From Turritopsis dohrnii (Eukaryota; Cnidaria; Hydrozoa; Anthoathecata; Oceaniidae), in NCBI GenBank assembly GCA_027922465.2, contig BQMF02000674.1:106355-170354 (forward strand): 64,000 nt of DNA. Direction: 5' to 3'. The notes under the pieces were generated by a model. That model was not told the DNA's origin. It did not search any database and was given only the letters and a program-made list of their open reading frames with translations. How positions within the stretch are numbered: the stretch's first letter is position 1; each line of letters starts with the position of its first letter. Both the position numbers and the translations under genes were made by a program. Positions 10,889 to 22,808 of this stretch are shown here, in pieces.

Positions 10889-13800
10889 TCAAGTCAAATC
10901 CATTACTTCGATGCACTCCTTCGCATCTGTTTTACGTGGTGGTGTATTGTTTTTACTTTCATCGTTGGATGTTTTATCATCCTCTGTAAAAAGAAAAATA
11001 GATGATATAAACCTGAACTCGCTATTCCAACTCATGAGAAAAAACTCATTGAATTATGCAACTGGTTCATCAAGGCCATATTAACGAAACGCTTCAGATA
11101 ACAAAACATACCATCAAGAATTTGTTGCAGCAACTGAATTGAGTAGATCAGAACATGAAATTGTTTTTGTCGCATCTCAAGCTAAATAACAAAACAACTC
11201 ATTTTCCAACCTTATTTTTCCCTACTTTTCATAATCGCTTGCAACAGATTTTGAACGTACTCGCGCATACTTACATGTAAACAATCAACTGTCAGTTTTG
11301 AAGAGAATGTATTGCGACAATAACCTGACAACTGCGCCAAAGACGTCACAACTTTCGAAACCATAGCAACAAAAACAGACTTTGAAAGCCTTCGTTGAAA
11401 AATAACAAGAAGACAACCTCAAGTTTTCTCGTTTCGAGATGTAAATATGATTTTTTATCTCCATTACCCATAGCGTCTATCGTACGTTAAGTAAGGTTAC
11501 ATTTGACAACAAAGTAAACGAGAACTTTTTCCTAACTCCAACATTCAAATGAATGATAAGTCACATATACAAACCTTTTGTACAAGAGACTGCTTCTTCA
11601 AATTCAGTTCACCGATATCTTTTTCAAGCGAATTGATTTCTCTGAAGGGAATACGAATAATTAAGATGTTGATAGACACACCGATATATGTCTACAAGCA
11701 CTTACACAGCACTTTTCTTGTTGATTTAAAAATGAAAATAAAATTCCTTAAATAGAAATGAAATCCATGCTTTCATACCTAAGTATCCAACATCTATGAA
11801 ATAAAAATGCTTTCCCAGTTGTGTTGATTTTACATTGAGTCTAATTCATAATTACACAACATTCCCGTCTATTTTTTTTTTTTTTTTACATCTTTGCAAA
11901 ATCGAGATGCTCTTAAACCTCAGCCCCGAACAAAAGTTTAAATAGGATATTAAGTTGATCAAAAAAATTATTTCCAGCCTATTAAATGTAGAAATGATCT
12001 TTGTAACAGGTTTCCAACAGGTCTAAAACAGGCCAATATCTAGTTTTTACAGTCCCACTGGACACTGTGAGGATGGCTAAGCTATGCTTATGAAAATTGG
12101 TAATAGTAGCAACAGGATCGCAAAAGCTGCTTCTCTCTCTACAGAGCTGTTCTCTCTTTACAGCTCTGACTGAGTCTCTGGAAATGCAAATTTATTGACA
12201 ACTCCCAAACTTAAATGTCAAAGGCCAACAATATGACTAAAACCTTAAACGCGATACATCAAAAACCAGTTTCAAACACAGTTCACCATATCAGTTTAAT
12301 ACTTATTATACTCTCAAAGAGTCAGAAATGTAAGAACTGTGAAAGCGATTTAAGGTCTTCAACACTGAAAATTTTTATCACAGCTCCACATTAAGACTTC
12401 CACCCTGAGTTGAGATGAGATAACAAACTCCACCAGAATGTCCAAAGGCCAAAAGCTGTTTCTTAGGAATTAGATTGAAAAACAATGCGACTTACTTTTC
12501 GGTTGTTTTTCTTTCCGGATGTTTTTCAATGATACGTGCCAGAGAGTCATACTCTATCAAAAAAAAAAAATAAATAAAATAAAAAAATTCAAGCCTGAAT
12601 AAATCACAACATTATCACAATGAAGTTGAGGAACAACATAAGTCAGTGAAATTTTTTAAAGACATTTGTATGAGAATAGGAAGAGGGAAGCAAAGTTCAC
12701 ATATCAACACAGTAATATTTTAACTAAACATGGAAAAGTTTGTTTGGCTTATGATATGTGTTAACTGTATGCATTCGGAAATGCAAACAGGGGAAACACA
12801 ACAAAAACACAAACAGAAACATAAAGAAAGGGACAGACGGAATACACCCTAAACTTTTCTAATGGTCTACAATGACCAAATAAGCCCAGTCGACAATAAC
12901 TGGGTTTGACTCAAACATGGCCTGATACTAATTGTAGCCCTGCTACCAGTAGATTCCTATCTGTGAAAATATCTTCATTTAAGGAATCTAAGAGGATACT
13001 TTCATATTCTAAAATATATCAAAACATGTTTTGGAACCATTAGTTACAGGTTAGCATTATATGGTCCAACCTTGTTTATTCCTTCGAACAATCTTTGCAT
13101 CCTGGAGTTCTTGTTTGCATGCAGCTATTTCCTTCCTGGCATCGACAATCTGCTCCTCTAAAATCAAAATGCTGGAGTACTCTGAAATTCGAATAATGAT
13201 CTGGTCACATGTGCAAGTTTACAAAATGTATTAAAATATATTTTAAACACCTGTACAAAAATATTGATCAGAAAATGGAACACACAGAAGTTTCTTTGTT
13301 TCTTTCAAATCCGAAGGATTTTGTAGGGAGTCAGTCAGATAAATTACACTATGTTTCAAGCAGATAAGTCAGTTCAGTTCAAAGTAAACAACTTACGTAT
13401 ATGTTCATATAACTTTTCGTAATTTTCGCGCTCCTGAATGTTCATTAGATAAGCCAGGTGGTGTTTGGTTTTGTAATACTCACACAGATGTAGTTGTGAC
13501 AGAATTTTCTGGTAGGTAAGATTTCTGCAATAATAAAACAATCAACATTTAAATTTTTATATTCAAAAACAAATATCAATATAATTTCTAGCATACTGTT
13601 TTCAAATATTGTTAAAAGTAGATCGGTATTGTTACTTTACAGTGATGAGGATAACAAAATGAAGAAGGAAACAAATAAAAAACAACATCACCAAAAAGAA
13701 AACTAAGATTGGAAAAATGATTAAGAATGAAGGTAAGTAACCAATGCAATGTAAAAATGGGTGCCAAAACTATCCCAAACTGCCAAAGAGACTGTGGCAA

Positions 13801-16800
13801 TGAAGAAAATACTCAACATTTTCACTAACAATGAATAGCTGAAGATAACTACAAATTAAAGTTTTTATTGCTGCTAACTTAACATGGAGCATCATCAAAA
13901 ACTTTTTACCAAAAACATTTAAAAAAACATTAAAAAACAGTAAAAATGATTTTTTTTTATACCATCACAAATTAAGCTATTAAAAAGCTTTCTTTTATGA
14001 AAACAACATGTGATGAAAAAAGGTTTTGAGAAAAATTAGAGAGAGACAACAAACATATTTTATTCATTGACATTATGGCTTTTTCAACAATTTTGTGAAA
14101 AAAAACACAACTCGGACCAATAGCTTCTTCTTCAAAAGATTTACCTGCGACTATTTGTTGCCTATAATAGGAAAAAATGCAAAATTATTATGACAATATC
14201 TACCTCTCTTCATCATCACATTCTACAACACTCCATTTGATTATAGTTTTCAATATGGTTGTGATTCTTTTATCATCTCCTGTGCCATCACCATCAAACA
14301 GTAATCTGCGGCGAATAATTTCATCTAAAAACCGAATTTTCTTGTCTTTATTCCCCCCCTTTATTTTACCCCCCCCCCCCCCCCCCCCCCCCCCCCATTT
14401 TTTTCATTTTTTCCGTCCTAAACAGCACAAGAAACTTGTACATATTGAAAAAAGATCAAATAGAAGAAGATAAAAGTAATAAGGACATTTAAAGATATGT
14501 GACTGTTTGAGGGAAAATCATAACAAGTGATATTACTGATAAATTAATCAGTAATTTCTCAGAAATTTATCAGTAATGATCAGTAATACTGATAAATAAT
14601 CAGTAATTTGTTCGATTTATCAGTAATTCGTTCGATTTATCAGTAACCCTAACCCTAACCCTAACTGATAAATAATTAGTAATTTATCAGTATTACTGAT
14701 TCATCGAACGAATTACTGATAAATCGAACGAATTACTGATTAAATCTATTGTTTTCTATATATATCCTTTTCGTACCCCCTATTTTTTTTACTGAATACC
14801 ATCCTAAACAGCACAAGGAACTTGCACATAGTGAAAAAAGGTCAAATAGAAAAAGATAAAGTAATAAGGACATTTAAAGATATGAATACAGTTAAATTAA
14901 GAGCTTTCAAGAGGAAAATTCAATTAAACAATTTGGCCCCACAAATGCATCTGCCATATTTTTTACTAGTAGATAAAATAACCTGAATCCTAACCCTAAC
15001 ACTAACTCTGATCCTATACCTCCAGGGCAGAAAGTGCTGCGAAATTCAGTAGTGTTTCTATAAATAATCTTTCTTTCTTAGACATTCATTTTTTTGTGAA
15101 AATCTTTGGTTCATATATGAAGTATAGAGGCTGAATATAAAGAAACTTATACATGTCTCATAAAAATTCTGTTCTTGACAATCATATTCTGTTTTTTCTT
15201 TTCCTTGTTCCTTTATCGATAATATTATGTTCGTAAAAACATGAAGAAACCAGCAATTAATTACATGTTTGCAAGAACTTTGTGAAAAGTTGTCGTCTCT
15301 CATGGGGTATATAATGACTTCACAGAAGAGATTTTTATAAATGCACTTTTTCTATAAAGATAAGTCTCAAAAGATTTGTCAACTATAAATAAGGAGGAGC
15401 TTTAGAATGTGCAATGTATTGATAAATGCTTTTTTTCTACCATAACAAATGAAATCTATGTAATTGTGTATAAACTGAACTTTTGTTATCATTGCAAATG
15501 TCTTCTAACGGTTTTATAAGTTCATTTTGTTTCATATTTACGAGGATCGTACGTATACCATAATTGTAAATATCTTTTGTTCTATTAATATTGGCTGATC
15601 TATGGACCAAACATTCATCACGGATATGCAGTTAGGACCACTCGACCAAAACTTGCGATAAAAAGCGTTTCATACTACTTTATGACAGCCACACAATGAA
15701 GTGCATTCACGACGTTTTCTACTGATTTGAGAATACAAGATTGAGAAATGTATTGTAAAATCATGAAAGAAGTAATTATCAATATGATTTAATTTGTAAC
15801 TTAGGACTCTTTACTTTGTACATTCACGTTGATATAAATAAATTGTCCAGAACAAATTATTTGTGTTTTTTCTATGAAGCCCGAGAATATGTGAATAGAA
15901 TTCGTCGAGATACAGACAAAATTCATCGTAAGTACAAAAGATCGGGAACACAAAAATTCTTGCGACTTTCGCGACATTTTGCTTTTTTAGGATTCACGAC
16001 TTTATATGCTGGTGCCTTTTAAATATTTTCACAGAAAAACATTTCACGGATTTGCAGCCACTTCTTTGAAGGGTGAAGGGTGGTCGTGACTTTTTGTGTT
16101 ATTTTCGTATTCAGATTGAATAACTTCGTTTCCAGATCCCAAAAATAAGTAGGCAGTGGCGTAACTTGGGGGTTGCTTTGGGTGCGATCGCACCACCCTC
16201 GGATTTGGTTGGCCTTCTTTTTTTACCAAGCAATTTTTCAAGCGATATACTACCTACCAAACATTTCTAGAACACTAAGTCAGGCTTTGTGAAATGAAAA
16301 ACGAAGGCGTGTGCTACCGCACGCCAACATGTTAATTTTGGCGAGTGATTCTTAGCTCCCGCAAACTGTGCCAGGAGAGCGAATTGAAAACGGTGGTTCA
16401 AACTATCTAAATGTATTCTAATTTGTCAGACGAGGATGAAATATGTTGATACAGGTGTTTTATAAGATCGTTGAACCAAATGTAAATGTAGTTACGTCAA
16501 GTATTTTCTTTTTCACTGCACAAAGAAAAGCAGCTAATTTCTCAAAATTAGCTGCTTTTTTTTATTTAAATCTGTTTTCAGGGAGTCTGGATACAAAGTT
16601 TTATAAATAGATATCAGATATCTCTGCAACGGTTGGTCATAGCGAAACGATCCCATACATTTTTTTGATCAGTTTTTCAAGCTCTACAACATAGGCACAC
16701 TTTCCATTCCGAGTTGTGTGATTTAATTTTTCGTCACGGGTTTTGCACATGGGATTACGGATAAACGCCATTACGGATGTTTTCGTGTTGCCTTTTATCG

Positions 16801-18809
16801 TGGCTGAATTTTGAATTTGGTTCTTATATTTGGCACAAACTTTGCACCAAATAAAGTTGACCACAGTTTTGTCTTCTTTTTCTTGGGTTTTATACCCAAT
16901 AACATTCGTTAGTCCATACTTCAGAAAAGTATGGAGCACTACTTCGTTGCCTTTTGCTGCCATGTTATACTACAACTGAAGAACGTGTTTCTCGTTTCAC
17001 GAAGCAAACATTTTCGAACATCTACACCTAGTTCCCAGAGTGTTAGTGTTTTAATAGAAAAAAAGACTGGTAATGAAGTTTGACAAGACCGACCATTTTA
17101 TTAATACACTACGTGCAAATACAATGGCAGGTAATTCCCCGGAAGTTGATTCTTCATGAAAAACAAAACAATACAGCATTGGCGACATGGATTTTCTTTT
17201 CTGAAGAAAAACGTTTCGCATTACGAAAAAGAGAAAAAGAAAGAAGGTTCTCAAAGATTGTGGGGCGGTACTTTAATTCAAAAGGATTTGCTTCACATTC
17301 AGTATTATTGCTTGTACTTTCGTAACTCGAGAAGACGGGGGCTCATACATTTTCCAGAAAATAAACCGCTGAAAAGTCGAAAGCATTGTAATGGATAAAG
17401 TTTCGCAATCGCTCTTTCTCCTAACCTCATTTGCTTATGATATTGAAGGCAAACTACTACCTCATGGCGGAAATATAAGGATAGCCCCACTTTCACGAGT
17501 TGATTTTTTTCAAAACAAGATGGCTATGCAGAAGGAGGTAAAACAGCGCGAAGGTTTTGTATCTTCGTGCAAATAAGAAATAAGTTTATGTTTGCAGAGC
17601 ATTTAAATATGCGAGCAAAATGTGGACTTCAGGGTAACAAGGCGAGTGAAATAGGGCTCTCGCTACATAAATCAGGGGTGTGATTTTTCGCTCCTCTCAA
17701 GTAGTTATGGCGTGTAGGGGCGCGAGCACGAGCGATCGCTTGCCTCATATCACAAAGCCTGCTAAGTTTAAGCTAAGGGGAGGACTGGGCGTATAATTAC
17801 AATATATGTTCTGGTGAAGCATGTAATAACCATTCGTTCGTTTGAATTATTCATTCCGAATGCTTCCCGAAAATTAATTATTGCAATGCTTGGTATTGTT
17901 ATGTTAATAATTTTAATAATCGTTTTGTCGATACGCCATACAATAGCGCAAATTTAATTTTACGACCGTTATTGAAACTTATGCTAAAGTATCGCTAGAA
18001 AAGCGGTACTCCTCCGAAGATGTAGAAATTGTTCGTTTTCTTCTTTCTTCATTTTCTGAAGAACTAAGCCGAAAGGGAAATTTTGACACGGTAAAAAGTT
18101 TTGTTTTAGCATAAAGTTTCACCACCCCAAAAATAAAAAAAATTTACCGTGTCGAATTTTCCCTAGAGCTATGTTTCTATGCGGTTGCTATGCTAGATCG
18201 TTATCATTCAATCGGATGTATTCAAATAAGAGAGTAAAATAAAATTTTCGAGGCAATTCTTTATAATAAATCACGATTATTTTAGCGACGAATTCTGGTC
18301 GAGTGGTCCTAACTGATATGAAATGGTGTTCTGTTAATATTGTAATAGCGCTTTAATAACACTGCAAAATATAATTATAATTAATTTGGCGCCTCTCAAT
18401 CACTGATCGAAGTCACCCCATCAATCAATGTTGTCATTTTCAAGGAAAAATCAAATTATTTCTCTGGAACTACAAGATTAGGTAATAATGTGAAATTTTG
18501 CACCGCTGAAATGGAATAAACATGTGAGGTCATGATTCCAAAGTTTCAGAAGTAATGATTGACTATATCTGAAGTTCTTTTTACAACTGATAGAAGTCAT
18601 TCCACTTTACAGTATCAAAATAATGTTGGTTTTTTCATGAACTGTGGAATGAAATGTGATCTTTTTTACACTATGTGCATGTTTTTGTGCTGTGTAGGGC
18701 GATTTTCAGTGAAAAAACTAACAACTCAAACGCAAATAATGTCCAACAACTTGGCTAATATTTACTAAATGAATGTTTATGTCGACTTACCTTCAGTTAC
18801 AGCAGCCAT
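10889..18809 (-). CDS. THOC7: THO complex subunit 7 (eight coding exons)
   Basis: Assembled by eye from splice sites and frame. Exons: 18809-18791, 14324-14204, 13524-13397, 13157-13071, 12553-12496, 11641-11575, 11181-11112, 10983-10889. All seven introns are GT-AG and every junction keeps phase. The product starts MAAVTE, then DEIIRRRLLFDGDGTGDD, and includes ENYEKLYEHI, EYDSLARIIEKHPER and LEMRQKQFHVLIYSIQ, in the same order as animal THOC7. It ends in an acidic tail at TGA (10889-10891). THOC7 is a coiled-coil subunit of the nuclear THO/TREX complex, which couples transcription to mRNA export. Length (about 210 codons) is normal. Intron 1 is 4.5 kb and holds several repeats. The start is the only ATG exon that restores phase to exon 2. 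Confidence 0.93.
14369..14396. repeat. Poly-C tract in THOC7 intron 1
   Basis: An uninterrupted run of about 28 C just upstream (on the minus strand) of the exon 2 acceptor. Confidence 0.9.
14417..14884. repeat. Telomere-repeat-centred palindrome between direct repeats
   Basis: Two 82-83 bp direct repeats (14417-14499 and 14803-14884, opening CCTAAACAGCACAAG) enclose an inverted repeat of about 90-100 bp arms built from ACTGATAAATCGAACGAATT. At its centre (14645-14665) are three CCCTAA units. Degenerate CCTAACCCTAACACTAAC recurs at about 14987. The whole block lies in THOC7 intron 1. Confidence 0.75.
14885..15628. other. THOC7 intron 1 sequence, no other feature
   Basis: AT-rich. No exon with splice context and no RNA gene recognised. 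Confidence 0.35.
16526..16559. repeat. Perfect 15-bp hairpin
   Basis: AAAAGCAGCTAATTT, loop CTCA, then the exact complement and a T run. It lies within the hAT-like element. Function unknown; probably a subterminal structure of the element. Confidence 0.6.
16637..16963 (-). pseudogene. N-terminal zinc-finger fragment related to hAT-derived (KIAA1586-type) proteins
   Basis: 108 codons from ATG with IWCKVCAKYKNQI, a Cys-x2-Cys motif preceded by tryptophan as in BED/TTF-like fingers of hAT transposases. No RNase-H core follows in any frame nearby, so this is probably an N-terminal leftover or an exon of the decayed element at 15629-18315. Family assignment is by motif feel only. Confidence 0.4.
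18074..18164. repeat. Small palindromic MITE
   Basis: Imperfect 22-bp inverted ends (AGGGAAATTTTGACACGGTAA) around about 45 bp; nested in the hAT-like element. Confidence 0.55.
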
Positions 18810-18991
18810 TATGCCATCATGTTACAACATTCGGACCATGCGGAAACTGTATTCGATCAAAATAAGTATATTTTACGGAACAATGATTGACTTCGCAGAA
18901 AAGAAAGGGCTGAAGACTAGCGAACAAGAACAACATCGCTTTCGCTCCTTCGCTCAACGATCCGTTGCATTCGTGGTTCACGGTCCAGACA
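18810..18991. promoter_or_regulatory. THOC7 upstream region
   Basis: About 180 bp between the THOC7 start codon and the edge of duplicated block L. No clear TATA box; promoter function is inferred from position only. Confidence 0.3.
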
Positions 18992-20360
18992 CAATGTAAC
19001 GCAAAATGACTTTGTCGAAGCTGTTACCAACATCAAGCGAGCAAACATTTTGTCGATGAATGAACAGCCCTCATCTAAAGCCATAAATTTTGTATACCTT
19101 GTAATCTCTATTATTTGTATAGAATCTTACTTTACTAATATATTCTGATAAATGAAAAAAAAAAAACAAACAAAAAAACAATGATTGAAAGCATCAACAA
19201 ATCAGAACAAAGTTGTGCAACAAAAATAATTTTATTGGAAAATCCAGCTTAAAGGGAGTTTGCTCGCCGACCACAGGGTGAATGAAGCAGTGAAAACTGG
19301 TCTTGCCCCGGACGATACCATCATATGGATGATAATGGCAGAAAAACACTAAGATTTTTACAAAAGTGTTCTCCCGTCCCGACAGAAATATTTAGGGAAC
19401 GAAGGTACGACGGCAACGTGGACGACGACGTACAAGATATTCATCTTCAATGAATCACAAAAGAGCAGAAACTATACACTTGGGTTAAGAAGTTTATTTA
19501 TAATGCCTCTGAAGTTTGTTTTTTGAACTTTGAGAGACAGAATCATGAAGGAACCAAGTCAATCGTTCGATGTACAAAGCATAGATTTCGATTTGATTAA
19601 CAGGACTTTTGAGTTCTTTTCCAAATTATGTTTACTGTGTGTGCTTTTAAATCAATTGGCAACACGAACCTCGTGTCTATGTTGGTTATAACCTCGATTT
19701 TTACTTGGACAACTTTTATTATTGAATAGCAACCTCAGTGCAACGACTAACAACTGCATGCTAACAGGGAGGCCAAAGTATGAGCAAATAAGATGGGATG
19801 CGAGATATAAGAATGAATTTAAGACAAGCACATTAGAAACAGAATAATATCCTTTGGTGAATACCTTACGATAAAATCAAGTCAATGCGTCTGTTTTAGC
19901 TACCGTCATTAATATGTCGGTTTTAATTACCGTCCATCATATTTGTTGTTTATAAGTACTTACTCAAAAAATAACTGCGATGAAGAGCAGCTATTCCTAT
20001 TAAAATAGCTTGTATATTTCTATAGAAATGCACTTCTTCCGTACAGATATTTTTCAACTAATTTGCCCACTGGGTAGTACTTACTCAAGATGGCTTCAAC
20101 AGTTTGCGAGGGAGAAAGTCCTTGAGTATTTCAAGCTTCTATTTGGGTTCAGAAAGGCTGCGACTGTCAGATAGAAAACCCCACCAAGAACTCAATCGCA
20201 ATTGCAACAAATGCATATTGACGTGTTCCGATATGAAAATGATTCCATGCCAAACATTTGATATATTGTTAACTAGGAATTTCGAAAGCAACACAACCCT
20301 TAACTCAGGGTGAAGCATTGCGAGAACTTCAACGAAGCAATTATATCAGTGAACATCAGT
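18992..20360. repeat. Duplicated block L, copy 1
   Basis: 18992-19558 matches 37967-38515 and 19900-20360 matches 39147-39611, both in direct orientation. The middle (19559-19899) is unlike the partner, where a 0.4-kb MITE is complete; copy 1 keeps only that MITE's left end at 19393. Copy 1 begins 180 bp upstream of THOC7. No protein family recognised. Confidence 0.8.
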
Positions 20361-21372
20361 CCATTTGTCGTTTCTAAGTTTATGCTCCTCTAACATATCA
20401 ACCATACTCCTTCCATGTCTAACTGATCGGTTTCATGAAATACTTCGAAACCTGCTATGTTAACATATGAAAGAAAAGGTCAAAAGGGTTCCAGCAAGTG
20501 TTATTTAAGACTGCATTTTAGAAGAACTAGACAAGTCTTCTGTCAATCACACATTTACGGTTTATTCATCATGTCTGGATTTACGACTGAATAGTTTAGA
20601 TGATAATTAGAACGGATAAATGTCTTATCTTCGCGGTATATTTTCCCCGAAAAGATTGTATTTCGCGGGTATGAATTTTCGCGAATGTCTCTTTTGAGAA
20701 ATTTTCGCGAACCGTCAAAAATTGAGTGCCTTTTTTAATCTTCGAAGGTTTTAAAGAAATACCAAATTTATCCAAGTTTTAAACTATAACTTTGCTTGCG
20801 TTAGAATAATATTTTAGCTTAATTTAGAATCCTGGTTACAGAATGCTTAATTTGAAGCAGTGTAGTACAAAAACTTATCATGGATTTGATTTTTAATGAA
20901 ACAGGTAAAATGAATGTAAGGTCGATCTGCTACATGTCATTGAGATGTAACTAAATTTTGTGAAAAAGTTATTTAATTGACTGGTCATGCACTTGTATTC
21001 TACAACAGCGCTTTATTTTCTTCTTAGCGAAGGAGCCACCCAAAGACCATACTATTTATGAGAAAAGTATTGGAATAACAAAACTAAATTAAAAATTGTT
21101 AAAAAAAATTACAAGCCTTCTGATCATCTGGGAAAGAGGAAACTGCCAGTAGAAAACTACGCTACTAAAAATACTCAATACAAATTATGAAAATACAATA
21201 TTGTAAACGAATTAACATATAAATTCACTGATAAAACCCTCACAAATTCATATATACAGAACACTTTTACTTCGACTAGTTGTAATTTTACACCCGTCAT
21301 ACCATAATTTTTATTTCCCTTTTGCGAAATTAGACAAACATTTTGTCTAACATTTCGTGTTTCCTTGTTATA

Positions 21373-21799
21373 CCGTATTCTCTCTAACTAGCGCCCCTCT
21401 CTAATAAGCGCCACCTTCTAGTCGAAAATATTTTTATAAGCGCCGCTCTCCAATAAGCGCCTGGGCGCTTATTAGAGTGACTTAACATGACTCATAAATT
21501 AATAAGCGCCCGGGCGATAATTTGAACTTTGAACAAAACCCGAATAGAAACGGAAGACTATATTTTTGTGATGTTTAAATTTAAGTTATAAGTACAAAAT
21601 CTTATTTCGTTGCCATGAAAAATACAGTTGGTTTTATTCTTTTATATGATAAAAAGCAATGCCTCATTCAAAGCTAGCACGACCATTTCAAAATGTTTTC
21701 ATAAGCGCCCCTCTCCAATTAGCGCCCCTCTCTAATAAGCGCCCCCTAATTTCCAAACAAAATTTATAAGCGCCCGATCGCTTATTTGAGAGAATACGG
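21373..21799. mobile_element. pogo-like MITE with CCGTATTCTC ends
   Basis: Inverted ends CCGTATTCTCTC / GAGAGAATACGG flanked by TA. Subterminal repeats of TAAGCGCC. Same family as 5471-5998. No coding capacity. Confidence 0.7.
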
Positions 21800-22592
21800 T
21801 ACCCATAAAGTACATAAAATGAAGGGGAATTTATCCTAAAATTCGCAATATCGTGATATATTGTGGGTGTGAACTACTGAAATACTCAAAAGTGTACAGA
21901 ATTGATTATAAACTATAAAAAGAGTGTGCATACAATAAAAAGAAGTTCATAAAACAAATCACGTGTCTTCTACATGGACTTGTCCTTGTAAATACTTAAC
22001 TAAAATTTTTAACTAAAAACAAAACATCTCATGACGTTTTTCTTCGATTATATATCCCACAGGAAAAGTATTGGGTTCAGTGAAATTCAACATTAAACAC
22101 ATTTCGCAGAAATTTCCTTCTTCGTATAAAAAACTTCCACACATGTGAATCTTTCACTGTTAGCTCAAACTTTCACTTCGTCCCCAGGGCCTACTTAACA
22201 TACTGTAATAAAGAGTTCATTGTGTTGTCAAGATTACGCTAAATTTGAAAATGGGCATATAACAAAACCTCTATGCTCACAAATCTAAGGTTGTATTGTT
22301 CATTGAACCAAATTGAATAGCTCGCAATGCTCCATAACATCATAATGCGTAACTGTATAATCAATATGGAAATGATCAGCCAGCTCTGATACTTCATCAC
22401 TGATCAATTATTGAATCACTAAAAGATCACAACATTAATACTTATAGCTATATCTCTCATGTACTACACTAGAAGAGGTTATTTAAACATAATAAAAACG
22501 GACTAAGCCCGCTTATATACAGATTTTCGTTCAAACATTTTAGAATGTGAGAAACATGATTTGCCGAGCAATTTGGAAAATTGTAAAACTAC

Positions 22593-22708
22593 CTGCGTGT
22601 ATCTACTCTTGCGTTTAAAAGTTGACGGATAGTATTTCTAAAGAAAGGCAGCAAAGCATCAAATATATTATGAGATACACATGGGATAATGTTGAAAGGA
22701 AAATTCAT
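22593..22708 (-). other. Possible additional exon in block R
   Basis: Open frame starting MNFPFNIIPCVSHNIFDALL and ending in a GT donor (CACGCAG/gtagtt). It is preserved in the R copy at about 34906-35021. It does not join in frame to the exon at 22809-23092 by any short intron I could find, so it may be a first exon of another transcript or chance. Confidence 0.25.
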
Positions 22709-22808
22709 GAATAAGATTCAATGATGTCTGTCAGCTTAACATTTAAAATTTTTAACTATAACTGCACTCAAATAAAGATTGGAAACGTTGAATCAATGTT
22801 AAGACATA

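Larger units (their letters stand above)
15629..18315. mobile_element. hAT-like TIR transposon, internally decayed
   Basis: The ends share a perfect 20-bp TIR beginning CAGTTAGGACCACTCGACCA and continue as imperfect inverted repeats. ATATG stands on both sides (15624-15628, 18316-18320), a 5-bp target duplication. It contains a minus-strand zinc-finger-like frame (16637-16963). No full transposase is present. It lies in THOC7 intron 1. Confidence 0.7.

Noticed and set aside
14145..14161. A 17-bp microexon (GCAACAAATAGTCGCAG) with AG and GT neighbours between THOC7 exons 2 and 3
   Set aside because: Including it breaks phase; joining exon 2 directly to exon 3 keeps the frame and matches THOC7.
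19980..20313. Possible exon shared by the two L copies (20104-20313, 39257-39466)
   Set aside because: Frames differ between copies, no family resemblance and no paired splice sites.
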